Below, in pieces: positions 34,789 through 43,974 of a DNA stretch of 64,000 bases. Location of the stretch: assembly GCA_012517865.1 (NCBI GenBank), contig JAAYUC010000018.1, positions 19,088-83,087 of the forward strand, written 5' to 3'. The translations under genes and the position numbers were made by a program. The stretch is from Chloroflexota bacterium. GTDB taxonomy: Bacteria; Chloroflexota; Anaerolineae; Anaerolineales; Anaerolineaceae. The first letter of the stretch is position 1; the number at the start of each line of letters is the position of its first letter. The notes under the pieces were generated by a model. That model had not been told where the DNA came from, did no database searches, and saw nothing but the letters and a program-made list of their open reading frames with translations.

Positions 34789-36099
34789 TTATGCCTCAGG
34801 CTTTTCGGTTTCAGGGGTTTCCGGCGCGGAATTTTCGTCAGCGGGTTCCTGAGGAATATTGCCAACAATATCGCCGAGTGTTTCGCCGGAGGAGGAACCA
34901 ACGACATCCAAATCCTGGGCAAGCGATTTCCAATCCTGGTCGGCATACTGCGCGGAATCCACGCGGCGCATGCTCAGGCCGATGCGGTGATTTTCTTCCT
35001 CAATGCGCAGGATGCGCAGGGTGACCTTGTCGCCAACCTTGAGGATCTCTTTCGGGTGTTCCACGCGCTTATCGCTCAACTCGGAAATGTGAATGAGGCC
35101 TTCCATATCGCCCGGGATATTTAGCTTGGCGAAAGCGCCAAAGTTGGTGAGCCTGGTAATTTCGCCTTCCACCAGTTGGCCGACCTTGAGGGCGTTCACC
35201 TGGCTGGACCAGGGGTCGTTCTGCAGTTGGCGGATGGAAAGGCCGATGCGGCGGCGTTCTTTATCCACACTGATGACCTTCACTTTGACTTCATCGCCAA
35301 CCTTGAGAGCTTCGCTGGGATGGGTGATGCGGTCGTAAGAAATTTCCGAGACGTGCACGAGGCCGTCCGCGCCGCCAATGTTCACAAAGGCGCCGAAATC
35401 GGCCAGGCTGGTAACGCGGCCGGTGCGGACATCGCCTTCTTTGAGATTGTCCAGAATCTTTTCGCGCACCATGTCGCGCGTCTCGGTGCTGGCCGCGCGT
35501 TCGCTCAGAATCAGGCGGTGGCGTTCACGGTCCACCTCGATGATGCAGCACTGGATTTTCTCGCCAATCATCGCTCTGTATTTTTCTTCCGGGGTTTCGC
35601 CGGAGATTTCAGATCGGCGGGTGAGGCTGAGCTGCGAAGCAGGGACAAAACCGCGGATGGTGCTGAACGGTACAAGCAGACCGCCCTTGTTGTAACCAAC
35701 GATTTCGGATTCAAAGCTTTCGCCGGAGCTTTTCATGGCTTCAGCGTCCAACCAGCTTTGTTCCTCTACAGCACGGATGAACGAGAGAACCAAATTGCCA
35801 TTTTGATCTTCGGGGGTAACCACATAGACCGGGATAGCCTGTCCAACGGTCAGAGTCGCAAGAATATCAGCGGGGATGCTTTCGTATTCTTTCCCTGAAA
35901 TGATACCTTCGGATTTGGCGCCGACACTGACCAGAATCTGGTTTTCACCGATGCTGGCAATGATGCCGTCCCGAATTTCCCCGGCTTTGGGGAAGTCAAT
36001 ATTGAGATTGGACTCGAGCAGATCCCCCATTTGTTCCATGGTTTGAGGTTCGTTCTCTTCCGTCTTCTCCTGCTTGCTTACATCGTCAATGTCAGTCAT
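34789..36099 (-). CDS. rpsA: 30S ribosomal protein S1
   Basis: A 436-residue RNA-binding protein with four S1 domains (about 38-110, 125-198, 212-285 and 298-370). The third and fourth carry the typical VTSLADFGAFV / ITRLTNFGAFA and GLVHVSEIS / GLIHISELS strands. It ends in an acidic, proline-rich tail. S1 helps mRNA bind the 30S subunit. Four domains rather than six is usual outside Proteobacteria. It has a well-formed promoter upstream and a terminator downstream, so it is monocistronic. Confidence 0.94.
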   Translation of the reverse strand: MTDIDDVSKQEKTEENEPQTMEQMGDLLESNLNIDFPKAGEIRDGIIASIGENQILVSVGAKSEGIISGKEYESIPADILATLTVGQAIPVYVVTPEDQNGNLVLSFIRAVEEQSWLDAEAMKSSGESFESEIVGYNKGGLLVPFSTIRGFVPASQLSLTRRSEISGETPEEKYRAMIGEKIQCCIIEVDRERHRLILSERAASTETRDMVREKILDNLKEGDVRTGRVTSLADFGAFVNIGGADGLVHVSEISYDRITHPSEALKVGDEVKVKVISVDKERRRIGLSIRQLQNDPWSSQVNALKVGQLVEGEITRLTNFGAFAKLNIPGDMEGLIHISELSDKRVEHPKEILKVGDKVTLRILRIEEENHRIGLSMRRVDSAQYADQDWKSLAQDLDVVGSSSGETLGDIVGNIPQEPADENSAPETPETEKPEA

Positions 36100-36133
36100 G
36101 AATAAATTACTCCAGCATTAAATTTGGAGGTGA

Positions 36134-36162
36134 TTATAGTAGACAATACCTACTTTTGCAAG
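36134..36162 (-). promoter_or_regulatory. Promoter of rpsA
   Basis: Minus strand: -35 TTGCAA at 36157-36162, 17 bases, -10 TATAAT at 36134-36139. The leader is about 28 bases, with GGAG about 12 bases before the ATG. Confidence 0.7.
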
Positions 36163-36254
36163 CTTGCTCGCTTCTTTTTCCCCGAATTGACCTGCACGAA
36201 AGAAAATTAACCGGAAAACATGAATTTCCCCTGACAATATCAGCAATTTCCGGG

Positions 36255-38618
36255 TCAATCTTCCTTCAGAGGACCGTACTCCCCATAATCCAGTACTTCC
36301 CGGGTTCCAGTCTGCGGGTTTGGCGCTCCGATAATTCCCTTTTCTTCCAGGCTTTCGATGATGCGGGCTGCCCGTGAGTAACCAATGCGCAGTTTGCGCT
36401 GCAGCAGCGACACGGACGCCCGGCCTTCCTGCCGGATGATGCGAATGACCTCGTCAGTGAGCGGGTCATCATCGGGGTTTTTACTGGTTTCTTCCCAAAG
36501 CGAGAGCTGCGGCTGGGAATCATCGAGTAAAGGAGGCCTGGATTGCGAGGTAAAAATCGCGGTATCCGGGCGTTCCTCCCCGGATTTTTGCAGCGCCTGA
36601 GCGCGCCAGAAATCCACCAATTGATTCAGCTCTTCTTCTGACACATACGTGCCTTGCAGGCGCACCGGCGCGGGGGAGTCCGGCGCCTGGAAAAGCATAT
36701 CTCCCTTTCCAAGCAGCGTTTCAGCGCCGGTCTGGTCGATAATCACGCGGCTGTCCGTCCCGGAGGCTACCGCGAAAGCGATGCGCGCGGGGAAGTTGGC
36801 CTTGATCAGACCCGTGATGATATCCACCGAGGGACGTTGGGTGGCAAGGATAAGATGAATGCCCGTCGCGCGGGCCAGCTGGGCCAGCCGCGTGAGCAGC
36901 CGTTCTGTTTCTGTCGGTGCCAGCAGCATCAAATCCGCGAGTTCATCAATCACAATCAGAAGATACGGCAAAGTCTTTCCGCCTGCCGCGCTTTGCTTGT
37001 TGTTGTATTCGTTGATATTGCGCGCGTTTGCCTCGGCGAACATACGGTAGCGCAGGTCCATCTCGCGCTGCATCCACTGCAGCGCGCCCACCACCTTCTC
37101 CGCGTCGACGATGACCGGCGCGAGCAGATGCGGAACGCCGTTATAGCCCGTCAGCTCCACGCGTTTGGGATCTACCAGCACAAAACGGATTTGGTCGGGG
37201 GTGAGGGTGAGCAGGTACGATGCCAAAATCGCGTTCACGCAGACCGATTTTCCTGAACCTGTGGTGCCGGCGATGAGCAGGTGGGGCATATCCGCCAGGT
37301 CCGTTATGTACGGCTGGCCGGCGACGTTCTTGCCCAATGGAAACTTAAGCGGACTTGCGTTGGCGGCGAACCCGGGGCTCTCCACGAGCTCCAGCAGCGA
37401 AACGATTGAGGTTTTATTGTTGGGCACTTCAATGCCGACGTAACCCCGGCCAGGCACAGGGGCTTGAACGCGGATGCGGGAGGCTTTTAGCGCCAGGGCC
37501 AGGTCATCGGCAAGACTGACAATGTTGCTGACCCGGACGCGCTTTTTTCCATTCCGCGATTCCACAAAATCCGGTTCCACCCCAAACATCGTCACCGCCG
37601 GTCCGCGCCGGATTTCCACCACGCGCGAAGGGGTATTGAACGAACGCAAAGTCTCTTCAATCACCCGGGCGCGGTCCTGATCATTTTCCTGGTCCTGCGA
37701 CTGGGTGGGGACAGGCATGAGCAGCTCTTCAGGATCCGGCAGTACCCAGGAATGGGCAGCGCCGTGTGTGCCGACAGGCGCCTGCGGAGCCGGTATCGTC
37801 GGGCGCTTTGGAAGGGGAGCGGCAGTCTGGACCGCCGGTTCTTCCTCTGTCTGGCCCGCTGTTTGGGGCGGGGCGGCTCTTTTTGCCTGCAGTTGGGCAG
37901 CCTTGGCCTTGATGAAACGTGCGAAGCGCGCCTGATTATTCTTTAATTTTTCTGCCAGCCAGAGTGTCAGGTCGGACATTGAGAAATCCACCAGCAGCAC
38001 TAAACAGATGAGCAGCCATGCCACCAGCCAGATGAGCGCCCCGGGGGTGCCAAACCAACGCGCGAGCAGGTCAAGGATAAATTTCCCTGCCGCGCCTCCT
38101 CCGGAACCTCCGAGGGAGTCAGTGCTGCGGCCAATCAATTGAAACCAGGCCAGGGCGTTGAAAAAGGCCAGAACAATGCCGATAATACGTTCCCCTGAGA
38201 GTTCGGGGAATTGGTCCATCTTTCGCAGCAGGAACCAGGTTCCCGTCAGGGTGAGGATTACCGGGATGGCGTAGGCTCCCCAGCCGGTGAATTTGTACAA
38301 CGCGTCTGACCACCATTTTGATACCACTCCGGAATCGCCAATCATCAGACTGAGCAGAGTCAGGACGCCAATGACTATCATCACAATGCCAGTGATATCT
38401 ACCTTGCGGTCGGGCGAGATGGAAAATGACTGTTTCGAGGGCGTTGGTTTGCGCGGGGCGGTGCGGGCGGCGGCGCGCTGGCTGGTGCTGCGGGGCGCGG
38501 TTTTTTTTCTCGTCCCGGAGGAAGATCTGCGCGTTGTACCGGCCGACCGAACGCTTCTTGAGGCGTTCTTTGGCGCGATTTTTTTGGTTTTTGGTTTTGC
38601 TCTGGCGCTCGTCGCCAT
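36255..38618 (-). CDS. ftsK: DNA translocase FtsK/SpoIIIE
   Basis: A 787-residue membrane-anchored DNA pump for chromosome segregation at the septum. A basic, Ser/Thr-rich N-terminus is followed by four transmembrane segments (about 85-220), a Pro/Ala linker, the RecA-like motor with Walker A GTTGSGKS and Walker B LLIVIDELADLM, and the C-terminal gamma winged helix (last 65 residues, with EVIRIIRQEGRASVSLLQR) that reads KOPS-like sites. ATG 38618 follows GGAGG; the frame is open for another 54 codons upstream but without a ribosome-binding site. Confidence 0.95.
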   Translation of the reverse strand: MATSARAKPKTKKIAPKNASRSVRSAGTTRRSSSGTRKKTAPRSTSQRAAARTAPRKPTPSKQSFSISPDRKVDITGIVMIVIGVLTLLSLMIGDSGVVSKWWSDALYKFTGWGAYAIPVILTLTGTWFLLRKMDQFPELSGERIIGIVLAFFNALAWFQLIGRSTDSLGGSGGGAAGKFILDLLARWFGTPGALIWLVAWLLICLVLLVDFSMSDLTLWLAEKLKNNQARFARFIKAKAAQLQAKRAAPPQTAGQTEEEPAVQTAAPLPKRPTIPAPQAPVGTHGAAHSWVLPDPEELLMPVPTQSQDQENDQDRARVIEETLRSFNTPSRVVEIRRGPAVTMFGVEPDFVESRNGKKRVRVSNIVSLADDLALALKASRIRVQAPVPGRGYVGIEVPNNKTSIVSLLELVESPGFAANASPLKFPLGKNVAGQPYITDLADMPHLLIAGTTGSGKSVCVNAILASYLLTLTPDQIRFVLVDPKRVELTGYNGVPHLLAPVIVDAEKVVGALQWMQREMDLRYRMFAEANARNINEYNNKQSAAGGKTLPYLLIVIDELADLMLLAPTETERLLTRLAQLARATGIHLILATQRPSVDIITGLIKANFPARIAFAVASGTDSRVIIDQTGAETLLGKGDMLFQAPDSPAPVRLQGTYVSEEELNQLVDFWRAQALQKSGEERPDTAIFTSQSRPPLLDDSQPQLSLWEETSKNPDDDPLTDEVIRIIRQEGRASVSLLQRKLRIGYSRAARIIESLEEKGIIGAPNPQTGTREVLDYGEYGPLKED

Positions 38619-38952
38619 TTTTCCTCCGACGGCTGCTAAGGTATATGCGATTATAGCATTAATGTTCTTAGCCGACTTTGGACCTGCCAGTAAGCTTACG
38701 GGCGTATGTTTATAAATCGAAGGCTTGACAAATGTTGCACGTTTTTGGAAAGCTGTTATAATCGGGTTATAACTCATCATGTAAAAATCACTTAGAAAGT
38801 TTTAGAGCTCTTTTTTTTACGAGAGCAAAATCCTTCATCATATCGAAATGAAATTTATTAACAAACCAAGAATTCACTTGACAGTTTTATTAACGTCGGA
38901 ATCATCGCGGGCCTGCACAAAGCCCTTATCTTTGGCATATTAAAGGGACAAC
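38619..38952. other. Divergent ftsK/rho intergenic region (334 bases)
   Basis: Contains a minus-strand TATAAT (38650-38655) for ftsK and a plus-strand promoter for rho. The predicted rho leader is about 180 bases, AT-rich, with a T8 run near 38811 and a small GGGC/GCCC hairpin near 38909-38925. A second TTGACA at 38878-38883 has no good -10. No gene is seen. A long rho leader is a common place for rho autoregulation. Confidence 0.5.
38735..38762 (+). promoter_or_regulatory. Promoter of rho
   Basis: -35 TTGCAC at 38735-38740, 16 bases, -10 TATAAT at 38757-38762. An upstream TTGACA at 38725 is too far away (26 bases) to pair with this -10. Confidence 0.6.
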
Positions 38953-40224
38953 ATGGACATATTCGAACTTGAAAAGAAATCACTCAAAGAACTGCGGCGC
39001 ATTGCTGAGGACCTGAACTTTCCCAAGCCAATTCGTCTGAAGCGTGAAGGGTTAATCGTGAAGATTGCCCAGGTGCTGGCTGAACAAGAAGGCCTGGAAA
39101 TGCGCGGCGGCGTTCTGGAAATCATGAATGAAGGTATCGGGTTTTTGCGGTCCAATTATCGTATTGGCCCTGAGGATGTGTATGTGTCTCAGGCGCAGCT
39201 GCGTCGGTACGACCTGCGCTCCGGGGACCTCGTAATCGGGCATGTTCGGCCGCCGCGCGAGTCTGAGCGGCACTTTGGCCTGCTGAAAGTGGAATCCATC
39301 AACGGCCTTTCGCCCGACGAAGCCCGCAAACGCGTCCGCTTTGAGTCTCTGACCCCAATTTTCCCAAATTACCGCCTCAATCTGGAGCACGACTCCAAGA
39401 ACCTTTCTACCCGCCTGATAAACCTGATCGCGCCCATTGGCGGCGGTCAGCGCGCGATGATTGTCTCGCCGCCCAAAGCGGGCAAGACCACCATCCTCAA
39501 GGATATCGCCAACGCGATTGCCATTAACCACCCGGAAGTGCGTCAGATTATGTCTCTGATCGGCGAGCGCCCTGAGGAAGTGACGGACATGGACCGCTCC
39601 GTGGAAGCGGAAGTGGTTGCCAGCACTTTTGACGAACCCGTCAACGCGCATGTGCGCATGGCGGAAATCGCCCTGGACCGCGCCAAGCGCCTGGTGGAAA
39701 ACGGGCTGGATGTGGTGATTTTGATGGATTCCCTGACCCGCCTGGCGCGCGCCTACAATATGGTCGTCAATCCGTCCGGCCGCACGCTTTCCGGCGGTAT
39801 GGACCCGTCCGCGCTGTATCCGCCCAAACGCTTCTTTGGCGCCGCACGCAATCTTGAGGACGGCGGCAGTCTGACTATCATCGCTACTGCCATGGTGGAT
39901 ACCGGTTCGCGTTTGGATGATGTGGTGTACGAAGAGTTTAAGGGCACCGGCAACATGGAACTGCACCTTTCCCGACGCCTGCAGGAACGCCGCATTTTTC
40001 CGGCGATTGATATTGAGCGGTCCTCCACCCGACGTGAAGAACTGCTGCTGGAACGTGAGACTCTCCAGCGCGCATGGTTGATGCGCCGTATGTACCTGCA
40101 AATGGTGGCAAACCCGCCGCAAGGCGCGGGAATGGATACTGCCGTGGCAACCGAAGCCATTCTCCAGCGTATGGAAAAAACCAAGACTAACGCGGAGTTT
40201 CTTGAAAGTCTGACCGATAATTAA
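38953..40224 (+). CDS. rho: Transcription termination factor Rho
   Basis: A 423-residue hexameric RNA helicase that ends transcription. It has an N-terminal helical domain (KSLKELRRIAEDLNF), a cold-shock-type RNA-binding domain (GVLEIMNEGIGFLRS, about 52-120), and an ATPase with Walker A PPKAGKTT near 175 and Walker B VVILMDS near 257. ATG 38953 follows AAAGGGA. No long insertion is present. Confidence 0.97.
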   Translation: MDIFELEKKSLKELRRIAEDLNFPKPIRLKREGLIVKIAQVLAEQEGLEMRGGVLEIMNEGIGFLRSNYRIGPEDVYVSQAQLRRYDLRSGDLVIGHVRPPRESERHFGLLKVESINGLSPDEARKRVRFESLTPIFPNYRLNLEHDSKNLSTRLINLIAPIGGGQRAMIVSPPKAGKTTILKDIANAIAINHPEVRQIMSLIGERPEEVTDMDRSVEAEVVASTFDEPVNAHVRMAEIALDRAKRLVENGLDVVILMDSLTRLARAYNMVVNPSGRTLSGGMDPSALYPPKRFFGAARNLEDGGSLTIIATAMVDTGSRLDDVVYEEFKGTGNMELHLSRRLQERRIFPAIDIERSSTRREELLLERETLQRAWLMRRMYLQMVANPPQGAGMDTAVATEAILQRMEKTKTNAEFLESLTDN

Positions 40225-40251
40225 TCGGTCCGTCAGAAAAACTGAGGAAAC

Positions 40252-41346
40252 ATGACAGAACAAAACCAGAGCCCAAGCAAAGGCAGTCTGCGCCAGCGAA
40301 GCCTGATTTCGTGGGTGCTCACTGTGCTTAATTGCGCCGGGCTGATTTCCGTGCTAGCATGGCAGCCAAAAATCGCCCGATCAATGGCGGAGCAAAACCT
40401 GCCTTTGGTCACGGCAGAGCCAGCGACTGTTGAGAGAGTCAGCGGCTCGGCGCTGCAAAGCACGCCGCAATTCACGCTTGCCCCGACCGCGGAAGTATTA
40501 ATCCGAGAACCAAACCCGCACACGGAAATTGATACAAGCCTGCGGACGACCGCGATTGAATACACCGTCACGGAAGGCGATTCGGTGTTTAGTATCGCGC
40601 AGAAATTTGATATTTCCCCGGAAACGGTACTCTGGTCCAATTATGATGTGCTCAGCGATAACCCGCACGAACTTTCCATTGGACAGGTGCTAAAAATCCC
40701 GCCAACAAATGGAATCTGGTACAAATGGACCTCCAAAGATACCCTCGAAAAAGTGGCGGCGAAATTTTCTGTGACCGTGGACGATATCAAGCTCTACGTC
40801 GGCAACAACCTGGATTTGAGCAATCCCGTCATTGAGCCGGGACAATATGTTATGGTGCCGGGCGGGCAGCGCGAGTATATGCAGTGGGTCATCCCCGAAA
40901 TTCCCCGCGGTGCGGCAGGGGTAGCCACCTCACCGTTCTTTCAATGCGATACAAGCGGCATGTACTACGGCGGCAGTGGATATTTCATCTGGCCTTCCGC
41001 GGTGCATACAATTTCCGGGAATAACTACTGGTCCGGGCACCTGGCCATCGACATCGGCGCCGGGATGGGGTCGCCGATTTACGCCGCGGACGGCGGTGTG
41101 GTGGTATACGCTGGCTGGATGAACGGCGGTTACGGCAATGTGATAATCATTGACCACAATAACGGTTACACAACCGTGTACGCTCACCTCAGCGCGATTT
41201 ATGTAAACTGCGGCAACGCGGTTTCTCAGGGAACCCAGATTGGCTCAGCCGGCAGCACCGGCAATTCGACCGGCGCACACCTGCACTTTGAAATTCGCTA
41301 CATGGGTGGTTTTATCAATCCACTAACGGTACTGCCGTTCGGATGA
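40252..41346 (+). CDS. LysM-containing M23 peptidoglycan endopeptidase
   Basis: A 364-residue envelope protein: a signal anchor (about 18-37), a linker, two LysM repeats (about 102-148 and 152-202; YTVTEGDSVFSIAQKF opens the first), and a C-terminal M23 domain with HLAIDIGA and HLHFEI as zinc ligands. LytM-type enzymes cut peptide cross-links in peptidoglycan outside the membrane. It lies 27 bases after rho. Confidence 0.92.
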   Translation: MTEQNQSPSKGSLRQRSLISWVLTVLNCAGLISVLAWQPKIARSMAEQNLPLVTAEPATVERVSGSALQSTPQFTLAPTAEVLIREPNPHTEIDTSLRTTAIEYTVTEGDSVFSIAQKFDISPETVLWSNYDVLSDNPHELSIGQVLKIPPTNGIWYKWTSKDTLEKVAAKFSVTVDDIKLYVGNNLDLSNPVIEPGQYVMVPGGQREYMQWVIPEIPRGAAGVATSPFFQCDTSGMYYGGSGYFIWPSAVHTISGNNYWSGHLAIDIGAGMGSPIYAADGGVVVYAGWMNGGYGNVIIIDHNNGYTTVYAHLSAIYVNCGNAVSQGTQIGSAGSTGNSTGAHLHFEIRYMGGFINPLTVLPFG

Positions 41347-41362
41347 TATAATCAGAGCGCGC

Positions 41363-41436
41363 GCTCCAGTAGCTCAAATGGACAGAGCAAGGCACTCCTA
41401 ACGCCTAGGTTGGGGGTTCAATTCCCTCCTGGGGCA
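41363..41436 (+). tRNA. tRNA-Arg (anticodon CCT)
   Basis: A 74-base cloverleaf: acceptor GCTCCAG with CTGGGGC (one G-U), D-stem GCTC/GAGC, anticodon loop CTCCTAA with anticodon CCT at 41397-41399, T-arm GGGGG-TTCAATT-CCCTC, discriminator A at 41436. CCA is not encoded. It reads AGG codons. TATAAT at 41347-41352 is placed as its -10. Confidence 0.93.
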
Positions 41437-41452
41437 TCAATAAGAATGGTTT

Positions 41453-41473
41453 GGGCAGCTTTCGGGCTGCCCG
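41453..41473 (+). terminator. Hairpin after tRNA-Arg
   Basis: GGGCAGC, a TTTCGG loop, GCTGCCC, then GAATTGTTTCTT. A plausible but weak terminator 17 bases after the tRNA. Nothing else is seen up to 41615. Confidence 0.45.
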
Positions 41474-41618
41474 AATTGTTTCTTAAGGTCCGCCTGGGGA
41501 GGATGGGCAGATTTTTTAATTTGGTTCTCAGGCGGGGTCTGCTAATTGCCTGCGCAGAAAAAAATAGGCTCAGCAAGACACGCGTGGGCGGGAAATGCCG
41601 GGTTTCTTCTAAATGAAA

Positions 41619-41640
41619 AGCCCCTCCTGAAGGAGGGGCT
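41619..41640 (-). terminator. Rho-independent terminator of the acidic-tail protein gene
   Basis: Ten-bp stem AGCCCCTCCT/AGGAGGGGCT with a 2-base centre; the minus strand continues TTTTCATTT, 10 bases after the stop at 41651. It may also stop plus-strand read-through. Confidence 0.8.
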
Positions 41641-41650
41641 GCTTTGCTTC

Positions 41651-42061
41651 TTAGAAGGGCGGGTCGTCGGTAAAGTCGTCGTCCTCACCGTCCTCGTCGT
41701 CGGCGTTCAGGTCCTGGCCTGAATGCTCACTTTCTTCAAGATCCCGGCGGACCCAGAGCTGCAGGATGTCGCCTTCTTCCACAGTCAGGGCTTGTGCCGC
41801 GATGATGAGCGCTTCTTTTCTCAGCCCGATTTCATCGCGGTATTCCAGAAACATGGTTTGGTTCTGCTTCCAGGCGCGCGTGCAGCGCTCCAGAAGCGCC
41901 TGGCTGTTGAATGCGCGCACGCTTGTGGTCGCGACGCGATAGAGCAGCGGGCCTTCCAGCACGCCTGCTGTCCAGGCGGACGCGCTGCCTTCTTCCTGCG
42001 CGTCCTCGATGAGGTCAAAATCCGGTGTGGGACCTTCAATGATGGTGATTTTGTTGTCCAT
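41651..42061 (-). CDS. Small unknown protein with acidic C-terminal tail
   Basis: A 136-residue soluble protein of unknown function. Residues 1-105 appear folded (a mixed hydrophobic pattern, with an Arg-rich middle), while about 108-136 are almost all Asp/Glu with a terminal DDPPF. ATG 42061 is chosen for TGGAGAAAA before it. A terminator follows, so it is transcribed alone. The acidic tail recalls nucleic-acid-mimic or SSB-type tails, but no domain is recognised. Confidence 0.65.
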   Translation of the reverse strand: MDNKITIIEGPTPDFDLIEDAQEEGSASAWTAGVLEGPLLYRVATTSVRAFNSQALLERCTRAWKQNQTMFLEYRDEIGLRKEALIIAAQALTVEEGDILQLWVRRDLEESEHSGQDLNADDEDGEDDDFTDDPPF

Positions 42062-42193
42062 TTTTCTCCAGCCGCTATGATACCATAAACGCCCCGAAAA
42101 AAGGCGGGAAAATTGATGAGTTTTTGTTAAAACGACAGGGAAAAACGGGCTGATCAAGGAGATTGGTCAGCCCGTTCGTGCGTAAAAATTTGC

Positions 42194-43225
42194 TTAGTTG
42201 GCAGTGTTATTCCAGAACCAGTTGTAGGCGTAGTAATAATCACCTTGCAGTCGAATCGAGATGCGCTCCAGGCCGACCAGGTCGGAGGGAATGTCAAAGG
42301 TAGCCGTCTGCGTGCCGCCTTCGCCGGTTTCCAGGGTTGCCACTTGGATGCCGCCGATTCCGCGGGTCCACATCTTGCCCATCAAGACCTTGAACTCATA
42401 GTCCTTGGGCAGGTTGTAGGCTTTAATGGTTACTTTGCTGTCCTTGACCACGGATTCGATGAAGAAATACGGGTAGCCGGTATAGCCGTCCGCGGGCGGT
42501 ACAGGCGGTTCGCTGCCGGTGTTGTTCCAGAACCAGTTGTAAGCGTAATAACCGCCGGTGCCTTCCAGACGAATTGAGACCCGTTCATCATTGGCCAGCT
42601 CCGCGGGAATATCAAAAGTGGCTTCAAAACTGCCGCCTTCACCGGAGTTCAACTTGGCGACCTCGATGCCCTTGATGCCGCGCGTCCACATCTTGCCCAT
42701 CAAGACTGTAAACTCTACATTTTTGGGGAAGTTGTAGGTGTGGATGGTGACATCTTCACCTTTCACAACGCTTTTAATTGAGAAGGTGGGGATAGTGCTG
42801 CAGCCGCAGCCCGGGGTGCCTTCATCCGGTTCGGTGGGTTCCGGCCAGGTGCCGTTGGGGTCATTCCAGAACCAGTTGTAAGCGAAATAGGGATTATCTG
42901 TGCCCTGGATGCGAATGGCAATCTGCGCGCGGGTCTTTAACGCGGCCGGGATGTTAAAGGTGGCGGTAAACGCGCCTCCTTCTCCGGAACCAAATGTTGC
43001 CACTTCAATTCCGCCAATTCCTTTCGTCCCGATTTCACCCATCAGGGCTTTAAAGTTCTTATTGGCGGGCATATCCTTGGTGAGGATTGTGACGCTGACG
43101 CCTTTCTCCACCGCGGTGATGGTAAAAGTGGGATACGTGGAGGCTTGCACTTTTCCGACCCCCAGGAACAGGGAGAGTACGAGAACAAGTGCCGCTGCCT
43201 GTAGTACAAGACGATGCTTTTTCAT
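42194..43225 (-). CDS. Secreted protein with three ~100-residue repeats ending in YNWFWN
   Basis: A 343-residue protein with a signal peptide (about 1-28) and three homologous units (about 32-132, 145-235 and 245-343). Each has a strand YPTFTI/IPTFSI/YPYFFI, a hydrophobic LMGxxxTRGIxGI, an acidic-Gly SGEGG or TGEGG turn, and a terminal YAYNWFWN. Units are joined by Pro/Glu-rich linkers with one CGCS. It is probably exported and beta-rich, possibly adhesive or S-layer-associated; no named family is recognised. GGAGA precedes ATG 43225, and a good promoter lies about 115 bases upstream. Confidence 0.8.
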   Translation of the reverse strand: MKKHRLVLQAAALVLVLSLFLGVGKVQASTYPTFTITAVEKGVSVTILTKDMPANKNFKALMGEIGTKGIGGIEVATFGSGEGGAFTATFNIPAALKTRAQIAIRIQGTDNPYFAYNWFWNDPNGTWPEPTEPDEGTPGCGCSTIPTFSIKSVVKGEDVTIHTYNFPKNVEFTVLMGKMWTRGIKGIEVAKLNSGEGGSFEATFDIPAELANDERVSIRLEGTGGYYAYNWFWNNTGSEPPVPPADGYTGYPYFFIESVVKDSKVTIKAYNLPKDYEFKVLMGKMWTRGIGGIQVATLETGEGGTQTATFDIPSDLVGLERISIRLQGDYYYAYNWFWNNTAN

Positions 43226-43343
43226 GCTTTTCTCCTTCGATAATACTCGGGTTCAAGAGGACGATGAGCCCGATTGCTGTTATTCACTCGGACTCAGGAC
43301 GAAGAATCTGCTGGAAAAGTTCCATATTCAGGTGAGTTTTAAG

Positions 43344-43371
43344 ATTATAGCATTTTCGTAGTCTGAATCAA
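43344..43371 (-). promoter_or_regulatory. Promoter of the three-repeat secreted protein gene
   Basis: Minus strand: -35 TTGATT at 43366-43371, 16 bases, -10 TATAAT at 43344-43349. The leader of about 110 bases contains a 7-bp GAGTCCGA/TCGGGCTC-type hairpin. Confidence 0.6.
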
Positions 43372-43400
43372 ATATTTGCGACAGGTTTTGGTAAAAATTA

Positions 43401-43428
43401 AAAAAAGCACCTTCAAAGGTGCTTTTTT
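43401..43428. terminator. Rho-independent terminator of hsp20 gene (bidirectional)
   Basis: AAAAAAGCACC, a 6-base loop TTCAAA, GGTGCTTTTTT: an 11-bp stem with A and U tracts on both sides, 19 bases after the Hsp20 stop at 43447. Confidence 0.88.
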
Positions 43429-43446
43429 GGGTCGATAAACCCCATA

Positions 43447-43863
43447 TTACTTTTGGGTAATTTTGATGGACTTCGGTTTCGCTTCTTCGGCCTTGGGGAT
43501 GTTCAAGGTCAGAATTCCGCTGTCCAGGACGGCTTCCACTTTGCTGCTGTCCAGCGGAGTGGGAAGCGAGATGACGCGGTGGAAACGGCCGGCGGGCAGT
43601 TCTGCCAGCAAATACTCCGCGCGCGCGTCCCTTTCCAGCTTCACTTCACCGCTGATGGTCACGACTTCGTTCACAATCTGAATATCTACATCTTCTGCGC
43701 GGACGCCCGGTAAGTAGGCTTTCAGCTCGTATCCTTCCGGTGTGGCTTTCACGTCCATCGGGAATGAAACCTGGGGTTCAAATTCTCTTTCCAATTCGCT
43801 CATCGCGTCGGCAAGCGCCTGCATTCTAAATCTGCGGCCGTAAGGGTTTAAGTAGAAGGTCAT
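43447..43863 (-). CDS. Small heat shock protein Hsp20 (alpha-crystallin family)
   Basis: A 138-residue ATP-independent chaperone. The alpha-crystallin domain spans about 42-130 with ELKAYLPGVRAEDVDIQIV and GILTLNIPKAEEAKP; the C-terminal IxI-type motif is represented by KSIKI. ATG 43863 follows AAAGGAG. It is monocistronic, with a strong terminator. No CIRCE inverted repeat is evident upstream. Confidence 0.93.
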   Translation of the reverse strand: MTFYLNPYGRRFRMQALADAMSELEREFEPQVSFPMDVKATPEGYELKAYLPGVRAEDVDIQIVNEVVTISGEVKLERDARAEYLLAELPAGRFHRVISLPTPLDSSKVEAVLDSGILTLNIPKAEEAKPKSIKITQK

Positions 43864-43974
43864 TTCTGGCTCCTTTTGTTAGTGATTTTGATGTGTTTAC
43901 TTTATGCGCGGGATATTAGATTTTTGCTTACAATATGTAGGCAAATCATTAGAAAAACAAAGGACCCATACCTG

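Noticed and set aside
38725..38730. TTGACA as the -35 of the rho promoter
   Set aside because: It is 26 bases from the TATAAT; TTGCAC at 38735 gives a normal 16-base spacing.
39052..40263. A 403-codon minus-strand open frame
   Set aside because: Antisense to rho, which is unmistakable; the His-rich translation is a codon artefact.
41410..41616. A 68-codon frame after tRNA-Arg
   Set aside because: It begins inside the tRNA and has no ribosome-binding site or protein-like pattern.
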